Shown: positions 11,230-22,535, counted from the first letter of the stretch. The stretch: 64,000 nucleotides of DNA from Polytrichum commune (GCA_950295325.1 OX485803.1:56127554-56191553); one strand, 5' to 3'. Numbers and translations: made by a program. Notes: a model not told the origin generated them from the sequence alone.

Positions 11230-13140
11230 ATCTACGTATCCAACCTCCGTTTCCAATCTCTCTACTTGTTTTAAAGGCCCTCAATGTTACCTATATGATA
11301 TGTTTTCTAATCTATCCGTCTACGTTGGTTTAACCTAATAACTCATTCCCATTAGATTTGAGAGCATATCTCTCTTGTTTTGCTCAATGCCACACTACTT
11401 GCCTCTACCACGTCTTTGATCTACATTCTTCATTTCACTCTATCAAGGCACAAATCTCGATGAGTATCAAGATTTGGTAGGGCTCCGCCTGCACTTCCTG
11501 AAGCCAACCATCCTTCACTTGTGTTGAGAGTTGGGTTGAACAAAAGCTAGACCCAACTCGCAACACCAGTCCCAATTTTATTTTGCATAAAGTGATAAGA
11601 TCCCATATAAACCATACTCTAATGAGCTCTTGAAGCTCAAATTTGGGACTATGCCTCCATTTGGGACTTATTGACACGATTTAGGGTTTTGCATGAGTGG
11701 GACTTGGGACCCTATCTGAACCGGCCCTAAGTTCAAGGTCAACTTAGCAGTAGTAGGTGAAAAGCATCTGGCTCAGTGTCATGCCTCCTTGCTAAATAAA
11801 TACCTCCCTGCCCATGCTGGCTTCAAAATCTTTATTACTCAAGTCAACATTTGGCCAAATGTCTATTTCAAGGAGTGGGCGGATGCCATTATCCATATTA
11901 AACAAGTCACCAAAGGGCCTAACCCCAAAGTAAGTGCCAAAGTCGTTTCAAAATGCACTTAAGTTAGTGCTCATTAAATCCCTGCCAACCTGCTAGCACC
12001 AATGTCTTCTTGCATACTTATCTACTGACATTGTTGTTACACTTCTTCTTTGCGTGAAGACGACCATGCAGATTGCATAGACTGGGAGAAGATTGCACAA
12101 GTTATCACTTACAAGTGCTCATGTGCAGTGTAATGTAAATAGGTAAACTAACCTACTCTCAAATTTAGGCTGCAAAATGGTTGCAGAATTTGAGCTGATA
12201 GGATGCGGCCTGCTAAGATCCAAATAAAGGTATTCAAGGCCACCTCACGACTTGTTGTTTTCTGATGTCAAGGCGACATTGCAGATTGATCTTCTTGTGT
12301 GGTGGCCTAATCAATATGTGCAGCGATTTGTGAAAATCTAGGCCCCCTTAACCCTAAATTCAAGAGATGCAGTGGCCACAAACTGCACTTAGATTGATAA
12401 GATCATCACTTATGTTTTGCCACTCACTGCCAACCTCAACCGCAAATGTTTTCTGCAAATCCGCAACCTTATGCATATTCAGTTCGAAGGGCAGCTTGCA
12501 AAATGAGTAGATCTTGAGGTATCCTAGTGCTTCGGAGGAGACACATGACTACCATCCTCTGCATTGGAAAGATGTATCGGAGACACTTATATGCTTGGTC
12601 CTGCTCATGGGGCTTGCAATTTTGTGAATCTATGAGGTCTGATAAAAAATGCTGACATGACCATATGCCTTGAATCATGTAATTGTAGATCTAATTGTCG
12701 GTATCATCTGATATTACCAACTTGAACTCATTGAATGGTTTCCAAAATTTCTATTGCACTTCGTACACAAACTTCAACCCCGATTTTCAACAGATTTAAG
12801 TAAGGTAGACATGATTTATTTAGACACCTACTTCTGGGCGCAGAATGTGTCAATCTCCTCCTAGGAAGAACGGTTCTTGTGTTATTCTAAGGATTATTTC
12901 GATGGCTCATTGGTTGGGATAGCCAAAAAGTCATTGCGCAACACACAGTCAACATTCTCCACTTCAGGCACAGTTATGTAACCTTTTAAGAGGATCTCAT
13001 ACGTACTCTTTGCAAATTCATCAAAAATTGAGGTTTAATAATCTTATTCTCATTCTCATGGCGTTTGATTCATACAAGATTTGCTCATCTATTGGTTTAC
13101 TATTCTTGACTTTACTGCATCTCATAAGAGATTAGACCTC
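11230..13140. other. Gene-free stretch
   Basis: No coding region is supported. Frames are short and show no family features. A repeat fragment at 12787-12965 is described separately. Confidence 0.4.
12787..12965 (+). repeat. Repeat fragment, inverted partner of 16345-16500
   Basis: Contains GATGGCTCATTGGTTGGGAT followed by AGCCAAAAAGTCA. The reverse complement of this is present at 16350-16385, with the surrounding sequence also matching (TAAGGTAGACATG, ACACCTACTT). The left part resembles the left end of the TTAAGGTAGA-ended MITE family, so both may be damaged members. Confidence 0.6.
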
Positions 13141-13151
13141 CAGGAAGTAAG

Positions 13152-13527
13152 TTAAAATAGATGAGCTTGATTTGGTGGTTGATCTTAAACAAACACCTAT
13201 ATTTGAGTGGTGTATGATTGGGTGTGAATCTAAGAACAAACACCCAAATGGCATGTGTTAAAAAAGGATTGGACTATGTACTTAAAAATTGTCAATCATT
13301 CTAGATGCAATAGTCAATAAAATTGAGAGGACCTATATGATCATCCATTAGCTCATAGAATCTTCACTTTGACAATGAATAGGAGATCATACAAGCTCCC
13401 CCCCCAAAAAATGAGGAAAGTGGCCATGGGCATGATTTGGATTTGCTAATCATCTCGCATAGGATCATACATGTTTTGTATCTTAGTACGTGAAGTGGGT
13501 GCAGAGAGAAAAAAGTGTACCACCTAA
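13152..13527 (+). mobile_element. Member of the TTAAGGTAGA-ended MITE family (degenerate ends)
   Basis: About 375 bp aligned by eye with 21103-21477, 22171-22535 and the inverted copy 38221-38589. Shared blocks in order include ACACCTATATTTGAGTGG, GGTGTGAATCTAAGAAC, GGACCTATATGATCAT, ATGGGCATGATTTGGATTTG and GAAGTGGGTGCAGAGAGAAA. It has no coding capacity. Confidence 0.7.
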
Positions 13528-15094
13528 GATCCATGGAGAGAGAAAATTGTCACATACAAGAGTACCTCACATCCATCCAACATTTAAATTTAACCCCTAT
13601 AAGTTTGTTGCCGATTCATCTCAAATGACCTCAAGAAGACTAATTTGGCTTCTTTGAATCTAATTCCAGTGTCAAATGAAGTAATTAACAGCAATATCCG
13701 GGCCACATATATACAATTTCAGGGCTTTCATGTTGGATGAATGTGGTGTATCACCTCTGACCAGTATCTAAGCCTTGTGTAGATGACACCGCGGGTGGAA
13801 GTGGGAATCTACCAAATCTCTAGATATTGGGAGAGAGGCGCTGACCTTTACAGCGTCGGTAGCCTGCACTAGTTAACACCCAAAACAACTCCTTCAAGGA
13901 TTCATAGGTACATTGTAGTTGTACTATATGTACTGTCTTGGGTGGACAGAATAATATCAGTCTTTGAAAGTCATCACTGATCCACACAACATTGAACAGC
14001 AATATTGATAGAGTGTGGCGAGTGATAATCGATGTCTGGGGAGATTTTCAGGGCACAATCGGTTGAGATCCTAGGGTTTCCAAGTCCAACATGTGGACAT
14101 CTTTCGGTTTTTCTTTATTAATTTGAGGTATTATCTCTAAATTCCCCTAAAACGATGGGTAATTTTCCTGAAGTCTTGAACCTCAACCGGTCATTTCTGA
14201 AACTCAACCACTTCATCTGTAACCAGTGGCCGGCTCCCATCGTTCATTGGTGATAGTGAATTAGGCCATCGATTTATAAGATTGCGGTAGATGCACGACT
14301 TTCACCAGTTATGCCATCTACCTTTATCTTAGATACTGAACAGAGGCGATGGACTTGGGAATCAGGCCCTTGTAAGTTGTAAATGCTGAAGGGGATGAAC
14401 GAGTTTGACCTTTCTGTAAGTAGCGAACCTGTGTTATTCAGTTCACCATGATGGTGAATGGACATTCTGAGTAATAAAATTCTTCAGAAGGAGTCACACG
14501 TTAGTGCCGCTGTGGGGTAAAACTATCTAAGTTCTAACTTAGCTCTCTCCAGAATGTCAGTTGCTTGAAGGTGTACTCTAAATCTAGGAGAATTCACGGT
14601 GATTTAAATTTTGTGCCGATTATGCTGCAGGATAAGCAGGCTTTAAAGCGTTGAATTAGCCCAAGCTTTTGTGCAGGTCAACCTTGGAAGAAGGCCAGGA
14701 GATCACCTCGGATAATTTAAGTTAGTGTGGGTGCTTGCTTGGTCAGGCTTGAATCTCTGCCTCCCTGGATCTTTGTGAGCGATGGGATTCCGCTTTCTTT
14801 TCAAGTGATCTAACATTGCTTACAGCTGCAACTGTGTTAGGATTTGAAGGTGGGAAGACATTGTATTTGCGTTGCACCTGTGCCTGCAGATCTTTGAGAA
14901 GTTGAGGCGTTACAGAGAATTTCCAGGGTTTGCAAATTCGAGCTGGAGGGAACTATGAAGGACTTTGATAACGAGGATAAAAACACTTGCTCCTAAGTCA
15001 AGTGCGTGTTCTCCCCTTTCGAAGGACTGCTTCTCTGTCTCTTCTATTGCTTGAATCAAAGCATGATTATTTGTTGTCTCACATATAGAGGAGC

Positions 15095-15120
15095 TTGAAC
15101 ATGCTTGGGAAGAGGGTGGG

Positions 15121-15156
<36 letters not shown>

Positions 15157-15470
15157 AATTGATACCATTTGTATTAGAAAAGGTTTACACCATCAAATGT
15201 CAATGTTGTCAGACGTCAACCTAGAAGCAGTTTTTCGTAAACCAGGGATGAGTCACCATCCAGACCAGCCTGACCTCCTAGTAGGTATTTCTTTCAGTTC
15301 TAAGAAAGTTTCTGAGGATTATATAGGCTTCAAAAATGGTAAGAAAGCAAAAAAAGAAAGATGTGAATGCACTGATGTAATGCGAGGTTCTTAAGTAACA
15401 ATGATTTGGCAGATTCAAACCAGGTTCTAAAGACGGTCAACGACAGTTACCACCCCGAGTGTGCAATCTC
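15095..15470 (+). repeat. Repeat copy upstream of the LRR-gene first exon
   Basis: Contains ACATGCTTGG, a long (GA)n tract at about 15127-15153, CATTTGTATTAG, TCAAATGTCAATGT, CCAGACCAG and then CAAACCAGGTTCTAAAGACG. The same order occurs at 15728-16050, downstream of exon 1, in diverged form. The end also matches the families at 9068-9235 and 19006-19165 in inverted orientation. Confidence 0.6.
15127..15153. repeat. (GA)n microsatellite
   Basis: An uninterrupted GA dinucleotide run. It lies about 410 bp upstream of the chosen start of the LRR gene. GA/CT tracts are common in plant promoters and 5' leaders, but this one belongs to a repeat that recurs, with a shorter GA run, at about 15774-15786. 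Confidence 0.85.
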
Positions 15471-15561
15471 GTGTCCTGCCCTAGATGTGAGCAAAGTTGA
15501 AGGAGATTGGGGTGGTCTGGAGATTGGATTGAGATTGGAGGAGGAGAATTTATCTGCCCAG

Positions 15562-18500
15562 ATGGGATGGTCTCTAGTGCTGCTGGCGAGTCTGCTATTA
15601 AATCTCTTCTTCTTTCAAGCAACTGCAATTACTCTGCGCTCCGATGGTATAGCTCTCTCCTTTAGAGAAACTGTCTCTAAATCACTTCTACAGCGCTTCT
15701 GATGAATGGATGATTTTTTATTTTTTTTTCACAAAGATAAGTGACATGCTTGGAAAGAAGAGGATGGCATTGAGAGAGAGAGAGAGGAGCCCATTGATAC
15801 CATTTGTGTCTTCATTACAACACTTTCAAATGTCGATGTCTCTGGAACAAATTAGAAGTAAGCAATTACTCGAAGGTAAAGGTCACCCCAGACCAGACCC
15901 CTAAGGAGGTAATTCTTGTCGCTAAATCTAATAAAAGGTATATTTATAATGCTTCTAACTCGAAAGCAGGTGCAAATAGTGTTTCTTGAGAATGTTTTAG
16001 CAGCTCCAAACCAGGTTCATGGGTCTAAAGTTCTAAGGAGCAGAATTGGATGGAACAGTTGTAGGAATTTGATGATGGACTTGGGGGTCTTCCATGTGAG
16101 CCGAGTTTGCAAGTAAGGTAGATGAGCCTACTATGGAAACTTCCATAACGTTTGGCCTTGTATGATGTCCGACAAATTCTCGAAAAATATCCAGTCGCTT
16201 ACTATAGCCAACCTTGTATGAATCCAATACCATGTGTATGCGATCAAGGTGGCATAATATTATTTTTTAAAAACAAATATGTCATATTCTTAAGTAGTTA
16301 CATAGTTGACATGCACAAAGTGGTTAGTTTCATGTGTGTGTTGAGCATTGACTTTTTGGCTATCCCAACCAATGAGCCATCAAATTGATCCTTAAAATAA
16401 TATTGAAATCGTTTGGTTTAGGAGAACATTGGGCCAATTTACACCCAAAAGTAGGTGTGTGAATGAGGCTGACCAGTATTTGACTTAGACATGTCTACTT
16501 TAGGAGGATTATTATGATGATCATTCTATCTCTTTTTGTAAATTGAAAATGCAGTGACTGCGCTTCAAGATCTTTGGAGAGCCTGGCAACCACCTCAGGC
16601 TGGCTTTCTACGAGGCTGGAATTTCAATGAGGACGCCGATCCCTGCGGGTTCAACTGGGAAGGTGTCTCCTGCACCGACAATACTATCACCGGATTGTAA
16701 TTACCCCAACTCACGAAACCTAGCCTGCAAAAAAATTCTCCAGAGAAGCTCACAATCTTGAGAAACAGTTTTAATGATGTTCTGTACTACATCAGATTCA
16801 ATCTATTAAATGATCAGCTAAACTTGCGTTGTGTTCTTGACAGGGATTTAAGGAATGCAGGACTCCAGGGGTACCTGTCTGCTGCAATTGGAGGTCTTCA
16901 AAACCTTGAAAAGCTGTAAGTGTTGCAGATTCCCTACTCACAATGTTTTTAATTTGATATATATGGAACACATGAGCATCAGGACAAATTGACTAAGTTC
17001 ACAATAGATTGGACCAAGTTACTTAATTGAGAATTGAATTGCAACTCATGTGCAGAGATTTGTCAATGAATCCCAACCTGATGGGCAACATACCTAAGGA
17101 GCTTGGGAATTTGAAGAAGCTTGCTTCTTTGTAAGTGGGATACCTTGAACTTACTGTGATCAACTATCCCTTGTCTTTACAAGATTTTGACGTCAGATTT
17201 TTTGAGCTATTATCAAATTCATCTAATCTCGTGTGAAATGTGCTCGGTAGTGGAATGACTTTTTTTTGGATTCATAGAACCTGAACTATTTTCCAACAAT
17301 GTGTAATCACAGGAAATTGTCGCACTGTGGCCTCTCCGGTGACGTTCCCTCCGAGCTCATCAGTCTAAGTCACCTTGTCTCTTTGTAAGTCTTTTGTGCA
17401 CATGCTATATACATCTGAGGTTCTGAAAGTTTGAGGTTCCCTCAATTTTTATTTTTTGAGATAGAAGGCCAAACCAGCCAACGCCAATCTCAAATCTCTT
17501 TTTTCCAATCCAATTGAGTGATCTGATGGGTTCTGGATGGGTCATCCTTCCATGGGATCTGCATATTAAGGTCTTAGCCGTACCTTCTATTTTGAAAATA
17601 ATGTAAACTTCTTGCACCTTCTGTGAGAATCATGTAGACCTAAATAATTGTCACTGTATAATATGTACATAACGTCAAATTTGCCCATTCTGTTGTTGGT
17701 GGTATGAGCTTATCTCCTCATGATATTTGGAGATTTCTGAGGTGTGATTGTGCGCTGAGGTGCATACTTTATGATAACTGTGGATTGCAGGATCTTTTCA
17801 AATTGTCCCTAATTAGTGGGCAAATACAGGCTGAAAAGGAGAAGGTTACTGTGTGATGTGGCAGAGACTTAGTTTACAATGCCTCTATCGGCTATGGTGT
17901 TCCGAGTTCAGGAATTTATCTGTTCCCTCGCACACTTGTGGGACCTGGGGTGTCCTACACAAATAAATACAAGGGGTCTTTACACGCAAGGCCTTGACCC
18001 AGATTCCATGGGAACTCTGAGGATAACCTGTATGAGGCCTGAATGGTGCTCAGATGGGTGGCCTTTCTTGCACTTGATTTTCGGTGCACCTAGGGTGCAT
18101 TTAACCATAGTGGGGGTACAGGGAGAATTGGATAATATTGATCAACTGCGGTGTTGGCCTTCTGTCTCAAAATAATAATAATAATATTGATCAACCATGT
18201 GGGGATCTAGGGGCTTGTCCTATGGGGAGATAGGTGCAGGCCGGCATGTCCGCATCCGTTGAAGGTTTTTACCTTTGAAAAGAGAAAGTAGTCTTCGAGG
18301 GTCCTAAAATGAATCTTGTGATGCCCATTTCAGGATTGCATGTAAACTTAGACCAACTTGAAGATGAAGGAACATCACAATGCACACCGGTGACAACCTT
18401 GGAGTCATCTCTTTGCTTTTTCTCCTCAAATAAATGCACGGATGATGAACTCTTCTAACTTGAACCTAATGCTTTTGTGTTTCACTTGTTCTCAGATTAG

Positions 18501-21500
18501 GGAAGCGTTTAAATACTGGTTATGGTGGGCGCCGAGCACTTCTACAATTACCACCAACTGCTGCTCCCCCTCCTTCAGTTCCCCCTCCTATGGTTCCTCC
18601 TGCAGTTCCTCCTCCAACTGTGCCTCCTCCTACAACTAGCCCAGTGGGTGTTCCCCTTGCGAATCCTACCCTTCCTCCAACAACCCCTACAACTAGCCCT
18701 ATAGGTGCACCCCCTGTAAATTCTCCCCCTCCTACAACAACCCCTACAACCAGCCCTATAGGTGCACCCCCTATAAATTCTCCCCCTCCTGCAACAACCC
18801 CTACAACCAGCCCTATAGGTGCACCCCCTGTAAATTCTCCCCCTCTTGCAACAACCCCTACAACTGCTCCACTTCTTGGACCAATATCCTCTCCAACAAT
18901 TGCTCCTAGTGTTCCCCCTCCTGGTGTATCACCTTCCATTGTTCCTCCTGCTCCAATGGCTCCAACAGGTGAGGTTTTTCCCCAAGGGTGACAATTATCT
19001 ATAGCACTCACGAGGGTCACCGTCTTTAGAACTTGGTTTGGAACTGCTAAACCATTTCTAAACATCAACATCATTAGGGAGTTGCTTTCAAATCATGAGC
19101 ATTTTTTAAAACTAACAATTTTCATAAATCTTAAATATTTCTTAAAAGTGAAATTCAACACCTAGGAATTGTCAAGAGTGCAAGCTCTGGTTTTGTGGGC
19201 CCAAAGCCAATGGGCTTTCAAGCACTCTTTGACATATCACGCATGCTTGTTTGTTTAGTACCTTTCGCCCTTGATATCTTACATTGACCATGGCCGGTTA
19301 ACACTTGCTTGAACTATTAAGAGTGAAGATTGGTCAAGCTGTTAATAGTTCAAGGTTTGGATATTAAAAGCTTTTCAGTTCCAAGTATTGAACTCCCAAG
19401 AATTAATCGTAAGTTTGAGCTTTTAACTGGAGCTCTGGTGTAAAGGGGGCCTTATTAGTATCCCAAAACATTGAATTTGTCTACATTAGTCAGTATGATG
19501 TCACATACAAGAAGTCAGGTTAGGCATCAGTGGCTTGGAATTTGCGTCAATTCATGTCTGTGTTGCATTGAGTAATGTCATGTGCTCTCATGGTGGTGTT
19601 TCATTGGACTAAATGGTGAAACGTTGAAAACTTTGGTCAACAATTAATTGCACACTACATGCATTTGAGACCTAGGCAACTTGTCTTGCATCGGTGAATT
19701 TTTTTTGCAATTCTATTATAGTAATAGATTTTTAGATTTTTCACCAATGCAAGACATAGGACTCATATGTTGGTAGGGTTTGCATTTCATTGGTTTCAAG
19801 CCATTAATGAGGAATTATACATTGTTAGCATATGAGTCCTAGGCAGTTGTCCTAAGTTGGTGAAAGAAGAATGCAAATCTACCACTATGGTAGATTTGTG
19901 GAGTTTGTATTGACGTAGGACAAGTTTCTAGTGACACAAGTCAATTGCCTAAGAGTCATGTGCATGTAAGGTAACCCGCCCTATCGTAGTGTTGCACATG
20001 TTGAGCAATGTTTGCTATTTGTGTACATTGGCATTTGGCATGACATCTTTATCCCATGCCGAGGTACCATAAAAAATCTGTCCTAATATTTTGTAATTCA
20101 ATTTATTATTATCATTATTTAATGAAATTTAAAAGTATTTTTAGAGCATTTTATGATAAATTTAAAAGTCAACAAGTATTCTATATCTGACACCCTAGCG
20201 AAGCAATGAATTGGAAGGATTCCTTTTGTGCTTGAAACCATCATTTGTCATAATTAGATAGCTTGTGTTCTTTATTTTTGGAACTTGCCTCTCCCATGCA
20301 AGTGCTTCTAAATATCCTTCATGAAGATGGGCTTCACCTATCTCCAACACTTGAGTCCCCTCCTCATCAGTTCAGTGCATTGGGAACTTTGGGAACCCTA
20401 GGAACCTATTTTTTGAACTTATTCCCTAGAGCTTGATGAAAGACCACCCCCTCGGGAATAGGATAGTTTGCCTTGGTCATATAAGAAGCTTTGATTTGGA
20501 AGGATTTATTTTCACTTTTGAGTATGCTCATGAGTGACTTTGTTTGGTGCTTCATTTCATGTCAGGTGCACCTCCTGGACCAGCTGACGTGACTCCGGTT
20601 CCTCTTATTGAAGGTCCAACTGGAGCCAAAGCAGAACCTACTGGTAAATCTCACACTGCACACATTTCGTATATCTCACACTACACACTAGTAAATCTCA
20701 TTGAAATCACTCATTTGTATCACTGCACTATGACAACTTGTACCCTACTACTATATATCAATGTTGGTTTCGCATTGATTTAATCACATCAGACTACAAC
20801 ATTGAATCAATGCCTCCAAACATAGGGTTGTAGCTCTAATCTATTGTATCTAATTTCTATACTTGCAAGGCGTGTACAGAGGTTAAAGAATAATGAGTTA
20901 AATTTTTTGGAATGAATGAATAGGTAAAAGTTGGGTAAGCACTGAAAAGCTATGAAATCCTACATGGTAGTACTTACCAACATTGATTCAATATTTATTG
21001 CATTAAATGTGGTCACTTGCATTTTGAAATGTACATCCAGGATGATGTGCCATGTGTCATAACTTGCAAGTGGCTGAATAGTCTAATTACCTTATGCTAT
21101 AAGGCAGGTGTGCCTAAGTCAAACACAACAAGAATTTGGACACCTATTTTTGAGTGGTATGTGGTCAGAAGTGAATCTAAGTACTACCAACAAACAAACA
21201 TGTTTTAAAAGAGATTGGCCTACATGCTCAAATTATGCTTACCATTCTAGGCTCAATAGTCAACATGATTGAGGAGGTCCATATGACCACTTAATGAGCA
21301 TGAGAATTCTCACTTTGATAGTGAATAAGATATTAATATGAGCTCCAAATTTTTTGAGGGAATTGGCTATGGGCACGATTTGGATTTTCTACTCATCTCG
21401 CACTAATTGTGTGTTTCGTATCCTATGAGAAGTGGGTGCAGAGAGAAAAGCCTCCAAATAACACATGTCTACCTTGACAACATGTATCTAGATAAATTTG

Positions 21501-21720
21501 TATATTCACGTATCTGTATCTTGACTCATCAAACATGATTCCATTGTTCTCATCAATGTTTGCAGCTGCCACACTCACCAATTCCCAACGAATTTCGGCA
21601 ATTGTCGCCGGAAGCCTAGCGGGGGGTCTCATTTTATTGGCAGCTATTTGCCTCTTCTGCCGTTGCAAAGGGATTAGACGACAGAAGAAGCTGCCATTTC
21701 AGAGGCTACAGATGACCTAA
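15562..21720 (+). CDS. Predicted secreted LRR / proline-rich / single-pass membrane protein without kinase
   Basis: Eight exons join with consistent phases: 15562-15646, 16555-16696, 16844-16915, 17056-17130, 17313-17384, 18496-18968, 20566-20643, 21566-21720 (383 aa). Residues 1-23 (MGWSLVLLASLLLNLFFF...) form a signal peptide. Residues 29-75 are an LRR N-cap (TALQDLWRAWQ, DPCGFNWEGVSC). Exons 3-5 (72, 75, 72 bp, all phase 2) each encode one LRR, for example LSMNPNLMGNIPKELGNLKK. Residues about 167-332 are Pro/Thr-rich with four repeats of TTSPIGAPPVNSPPP type. Residues 342-364 are a membrane helix, followed by a basic tail of 19 residues ending at TAA. The N-cap and first LRRs resemble LRR-VIII-1 receptor kinases (HPCA1/CARD1 group), and the proline-rich stalk recalls STRUBBELIG-type receptors, but no kinase exon follows. 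It could be a surface receptor-like protein or a truncated kinase relic. Exon joins by eye; confidence is good for exons 2-5 and 8. Confidence 0.75.
15728..16050 (+). repeat. Repeat copy in intron 1 of the LRR gene
   Basis: Diverged direct copy of 15095-15470: GACATGCTTGGAAAGAAGAG, a short GA run, TTGATACCATTTGTGT, TTTCAAATGTCGATGTCTC, CCCAGACCAGACC and then AGCTCCAAACCAGGTTCATG. It lies directly after exon 1, so that exon is bracketed by two copies in the same orientation. Confidence 0.55.
16345..16500 (-). repeat. Repeat fragment, inverted partner of 12787-12965
   Basis: Contains TTGGCTATCCCAACCAATGA and GCCATC, the reverse complement of sequence at 12900-12925, then ACACCCAAAAGTAGGTG and GACATGTCTACTTTA matching the rest inverted. 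It lies in intron 1 of the LRR gene, about 55-210 bp before exon 2. Confidence 0.55.
17441..17490 (-). mobile_element. Retroposon tail (inverted) in intron 5 of the LRR gene
   Basis: The minus strand reads TTGGCGTTGGCTGGTTTGG, then CCTTCTATCTCAAAAAAT. This is the same 3' end as the tails at 9806-9879, 18147-18180 and 43844-43923. The 5' limit and target duplication are not clear; the insert may extend to about 17640. Confidence 0.5.
17990..18415 (+). repeat. Dispersed 400-bp repeat, copy A (partner at 40490-40890)
   Basis: The order of matching blocks with 40490-40890 is CCAGATTCCATGG/CCAGATGCCATGG, GGTGCTCAGATGGGT/ATGCTCATATGGGT, GCACTTGAT, ATCATGTGGGAACCTAGG/CCATGTGGGGATCTAGG, ACCTTTGAAA, CTTCRAGG and CCCATTTCAGGATT. 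This copy is interrupted by the 34-bp insertion at 18147-18180, which the partner lacks. It is noncoding and its class is unknown. Confidence 0.7.
18147..18180 (+). mobile_element. Very short retroposon tail nested in repeat copy A
   Basis: The insert reads TGCGGTGTTGGCCTTCTGTC then TCAAAATAATAATA. It is bounded by a perfect 15-bp direct repeat ATAATATTGATCAAC at 18132-18146 and 18181-18195. This is the expected signature of a severely 5'-truncated non-LTR retroposon with a (TAA)n tail. Confidence 0.8.
19006..19165 (-). repeat. Dispersed repeat in intron 6 of the LRR gene (partner at 9068-9235)
   Basis: Shares AGCACTCACGAGGGTCACC, TTGGTTTGGAACTGCTAAACC and GTGAAATTCAACACCTAGG with 9068-9235 in the same orientation. 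On the minus strand part of it matches 15390-15470. Confidence 0.6.
19675..19965. repeat. Cluster of related inverted segments in intron 6
   Basis: Segments built on TAGGCAACTTGTC/GCATCGGTGA occur in alternating orientation: about 19670-19698 (+), 19740-19772 (inverted, CACCAATGCAAGACATAGGA), 19838-19865 (+, GAGTCCTAGGCAGTTGTCC) and 19912-19965 (inverted). A related segment is near 61860-62010. It probably represents nested or tandem palindromic elements; limits are uncertain. Confidence 0.45.
20775..21060 (+). repeat. Dispersed repeat in intron 7 of the LRR gene
   Basis: Shares GACTACAACATTGAATCAATGC-like sequence, TTTCTATACTTGCAAG, GAATGAATGAATAGGTAAAA and GGTCACTTGCATTTTGA with 42540-42800, with a partial copy at 43020-43145 and, inverted, with 52030-52265. 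It is noncoding. Confidence 0.6.
21103..21477 (+). mobile_element. Member of the TTAAGGTAGA-ended MITE family in intron 7
   Basis: About 375 bp matching 13152-13527, 22171-22535 and the inverted copy 38221-38589. Its right end ACACATGTCTACCTTGA is the inverted form of the left terminus. It lies about 90 bp before the last exon, which encodes the membrane helix. Confidence 0.7.
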
Positions 21721-22170
21721 GTAGTAGTGCAAGCCATGGCTACAAGGGACTAAACCAAGGCAATCCGTCACTCAAGCTGGGCATGTGCCTTGTGGGACGT
21801 GATTGCAAGCATCACAATGCACACTGGAAACTGAATACCAAAAAAAAGAAATGAAGAATATTCCCCAAGCTTGGAACACTAAGGAAGGGCTAGCAAATCG
21901 TCGCAGTGGTGCAGATAATGGCCACCTGACTCGCCTTGTGGAGCTCATTAGAGTTTCAACTTCAGGAGTTGGGGGAGCTTCTTACAACAGAGCCTCCTGA
22001 ACAAACTTTCTGATTCAGAAGTCAAACAAGGAATATTGTTACAGAATTGGGGTGATCATAGTAAAGTATCACCTCAAATGCAAATCATACCTCCATGTGT
22101 CATCTTATTCTCCGGATAAATTGGAAAGGCGCTTCCAGAGAGTGGCACTTACTGACATGTGCTGGAAATA

Positions 22171-22535
22171 TTAAGATAGATGTGCCTAATTCAGAGTCTG
22201 GTCTTATACATACACCTATATCTGAATGATGCATGGTTGGGTGTGAATCTAAGAAAGGACACTAAATAGACATGTGTTGAGAGGAGATTGGTCTACATTC
22301 TTAAAAATTATGGACAGTTTTGGAGACAACGGTCAATAATTGGGGGGACTTATATGATCATTCGACATTTGAGAGAATCTTCACTTGACAATGAGTAAGA
22401 TATTCATATGAGCACTTACACTCATGAGGAAAGTGGTTATGGGCATGGTTTGGATTTGATGATTATCTCGCACTAAATTTTTTTTTCATATCTTACAAGA
22501 AGTGGGTGGGTGGAGAGAGAAAAGTCTCTGTTTAG
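22171..22535 (+). mobile_element. Member of the TTAAGGTAGA-ended MITE family
   Basis: The left end TTAAGATAGATGTGCCTAA is well kept. Internal blocks (ACACCTATATCTGAATG, GGGTGTGAATCTAAG, ATATGATCATTCGA, GTGGTTATGGGCATGGTTTG, AGAAGTGGGTGGGTGGAGAG) align with the other copies. The right terminus is eroded. Confidence 0.7.

Noticed and set aside
17471-17620. Upstream part of the 17.4-kb retroposon insert as a coding exon
   Set aside because: The frame IEGTAKTLICRSHGRMTHP is open but short and continues directly into the retroposon tail; no splice sites fit the LRR gene phase.
18520-19074. 184-codon minus-strand ORF rich in Gly, Val and Thr
   Set aside because: It is the antisense frame of the proline-rich exon of the LRR gene; its repeats are the mirror image of the Pro/Thr repeats, and it has no independent support.
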